Shown here: piece after piece, positions 62,715 to 64,000 of the stretch
Layout: each line of letters begins with the position of its first letter
How positions within the stretch are numbered: the stretch's first letter is position 1
Source: Actinomadura rayongensis
GTDB taxonomy: Bacteria; Actinomycetota; Actinomycetes; Streptosporangiales; Streptosporangiaceae
Assembly: GCF_009831215.1 (NCBI RefSeq)
Contig: NZ_WUTW01000004.1
Location: 124,001-188,000 of the forward strand
Direction: 5' to 3'
Length of the DNA: 64,000 bases
Notes under the pieces: generated by a model
The model's database searches: none
What the model was told of the DNA's origin: nothing
Seen by the model: the letters and a program-made list of their open reading frames with translations, nothing else
Position numbers and translations under genes: made by a program

Positions 62715-64000
62715 GTGATCGAGGAACAGGCGCCCCCGGACACCGTCGTGCCGCCGGGCGACAAGCGGTACCCGGCGCTCAGCCGGGGGTTCAACCAGCG
62801 CTGGATCGCCGCGCCGGAGTACGTCCGGCTCGTCCGGTCGCCGGAGGAGGTGCGCGTCGCGCTGGCCGACGCGCTGCGCGAACGCCCGCGCGACCCCCGG
62901 CGCACCCGGATCACCGTCCGGTCGGGCGGGCACTGCTACGAGGACTTCGTCTGCGGCGACGACGTCCGCGTCATCCTCGACGTCAGCCCGATGTGCGGGA
63001 TCGCGCACGACCCCGTCATGGACGCCTACATGGTCGAGGCGGGCGCGACGAACTGGCACGTCTACAGCCATCTGTACCCGCTGAGCGGCACCGCGCTGCC
63101 GGGCGGGTCGTGCTACTCGGTCGGGCTCGGCGGGCACATCACCGGCGGCGGGTTCGGGCTGCTGTCCCGGCAGCACGGGCTCACGGTCGACTACCTGTAC
63201 GCGGTGGAGGTCGCGGTCGTCGGGGCGGACCGGTCGGTCCAGCTCGTCACCGCCACCCGCGACGACGACGGCGACCTCGGCGAGCTGTTCTGGGCGCACA
63301 CCGGAGGAGGCGGCGGGAACTTCGGGATCGTCACCCGGTTCTGGTTCCGGGACCTGCCCGAGCCGCCCGAGCGCGTCCTGCTCACCGGCCTCGCCTGGGA
63401 CTGGGCCGACTTCACCGCCGAGGACTTCACCGCCCTGCTCACGGCGTACGGCGAGTACTTCCGCGACCACCAGGACCCGCGCGACGCGTCCGGACGGCTG
63501 TTCGCGCTGCTCAAGCTCAACCACGTCAGCAACGGGCAGATCGGGCTCATCGCCCAGGTCGACCTGGACGACGGCACCGGCGCGGACGCGATGACCGAGT
63601 TCCTGGAGGCCGTGGACGGCCGGATCCGTCCGCCCGCCGGGGCCATGTTCGCGCCGATGGGCGAGCACGCGCCGGTCGCGCACGCCGCGCTCCCCCGCGT
63701 CATGCCCTGGCTGACGGCCACGCAGGCGCTCAACGCCAGCGGGGAGAACCGCTGCGGGAAGTACAAGTCGGCGTACTTCCGCGAGCCGTTCGGCGAGGGG
63801 CACATCGCGGCCATGTGGGATTACCTCGGCCACGAGAAGTTCCGCGACTACCGCAATTCCCAGGCGCTCATCCAGGTGGACTCCTACGGGTCGGCGATCA
63901 ACACGCCCCGGTACGACACGGCCGTCCGGCAGCGCGACTCGATCCTCAAGCTCCAGTACCAGGTGTACTGGACGCGCGGCGATCCCGCCGAGGCCCACCA
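62715..64000 (+). CDS. Bicovalent FAD-dependent oxidase of the BBE/GOOX type (3' partial)
   Basis: At least 428 codons; it runs off the window. From GTG at 62715 (after 'GGGAAGGCGGG'), the FAD-binding PCMH-type domain shows His73 in 'TVRSGGHCYEDF' (8-alpha-histidyl link) and Cys133 in 'GGSCYSVGLGGHITGGGFGLLSRQHGLTVDYL' (6-S-cysteinyl link), so FAD should be bound twice covalently as in glucooligosaccharide oxidase and berberine-bridge enzymes. It oxidises alcohols or carbohydrates, or performs oxidative cyclisation, with O2. No signal peptide is visible. It is divergent from the stressosome operon; the C-terminal BBE segment is not in the window. Confidence 0.87.
   Translation, partial: MIEEQAPPDTVVPPGDKRYPALSRGFNQRWIAAPEYVRLVRSPEEVRVALADALRERPRDPRRTRITVRSGGHCYEDFVCGDDVRVILDVSPMCGIAHDPVMDAYMVEAGATNWHVYSHLYPLSGTALPGGSCYSVGLGGHITGGGFGLLSRQHGLTVDYLYAVEVAVVGADRSVQLVTATRDDDGDLGELFWAHTGGGGGNFGIVTRFWFRDLPEPPERVLLTGLAWDWADFTAEDFTALLTAYGEYFRDHQDPRDASGRLFALLKLNHVSNGQIGLIAQVDLDDGTGADAMTEFLEAVDGRIRPPAGAMFAPMGEHAPVAHAALPRVMPWLTATQALNASGENRCGKYKSAYFREPFGEGHIAAMWDYLGHEKFRDYRNSQALIQVDSYGSAINTPRYDTAVRQRDSILKLQYQVYWTRGDPAEAH

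Overview
The window is very GC-rich actinomycete chromosome with strong G/C preference at third codon positions, many GTG starts, overlapping start/stop codons and several probably leaderless genes. The gene content includes a four-gene conservon, an Lsr2-type nucleoid protein, a DUF574-type methyltransferase, a GylR-type glycerol operon and a stressosome. Together these point to a sporulating-type filamentous actinomycete. I favour the Streptosporangiales (Actinomadura or a relative), but that placement is inference. I see no rRNA, tRNA, CRISPR array, insertion sequence or prophage.

Left edge (1-5858, + strand): six tightly packed genes that look like the end of a specialised-metabolite cluster. 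They are an extended SDR (5' end outside the window), an old-yellow-enzyme, a PAPS sulfotransferase, a thymidylate-kinase-like P-loop enzyme, a PLP fold-type-I protein with altered active-site residues, and a NTP_transf_5-type protein. From 5900 to 9454 (- strand) come an ArsR/AHSA1/RibD-like module, an NmrA-type reductase and a DUF574 methyltransferase. A conservon (10050-12571) follows, together with a StyA-like flavoprotein monooxygenase. Then come lsr2, a VOC protein, a UvrA2-type ABC protein, a DinB/maleylpyruvate-isomerase-like protein, a Ser/Thr kinase with a long Pro/Gly tail, a DUF4386/TetR pair, a membrane-tethered NACHT ATPase with tetrapeptide repeats, and an SDR.

The centre (25725-36054) is the metabolic core. 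An IclR regulator (GylR-like), glpK, glpD and a monoacylglycerol-lipase-like hydrolase run leftward. A complete branched-chain-type ABC importer runs rightward from the shared promoter region. It is followed by a secreted cutinase closely resembling actinomycete PET-degrading polyester hydrolases. Matching TTCGAC-N4-TCGAA sites lie before glpK and between iclR and the importer. Degradation of polyester or acylglycerol outside the cell, import, and glycerol use are a plausible joint function.

Right of this are an FAD/NAD(P)-binding protein and a MerR/SCP2 pair. A likely Zur-controlled zinc-scarcity operon follows (CobW-like protein with a degenerate P-loop, permease, TIGR03943 protein), then LtrA and a secreted double-psi beta-barrel protein with a long structured leader. 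A LacI regulon (NCS1 permease plus GH1 beta-glucosidase) has two identical operators. Next are an MFS pump, an ArsR/AHSA1 pair, a three-gene ABC-2 exporter, a TetR/acyl-CoA dehydrogenase pair with twin operators, and an unknown 413-residue protein. The window ends with a six-gene stressosome and phosphatase/kinase operon (- strand, 62502 down to 56943) and the start of a bicovalent FAD oxidase running off the right edge.
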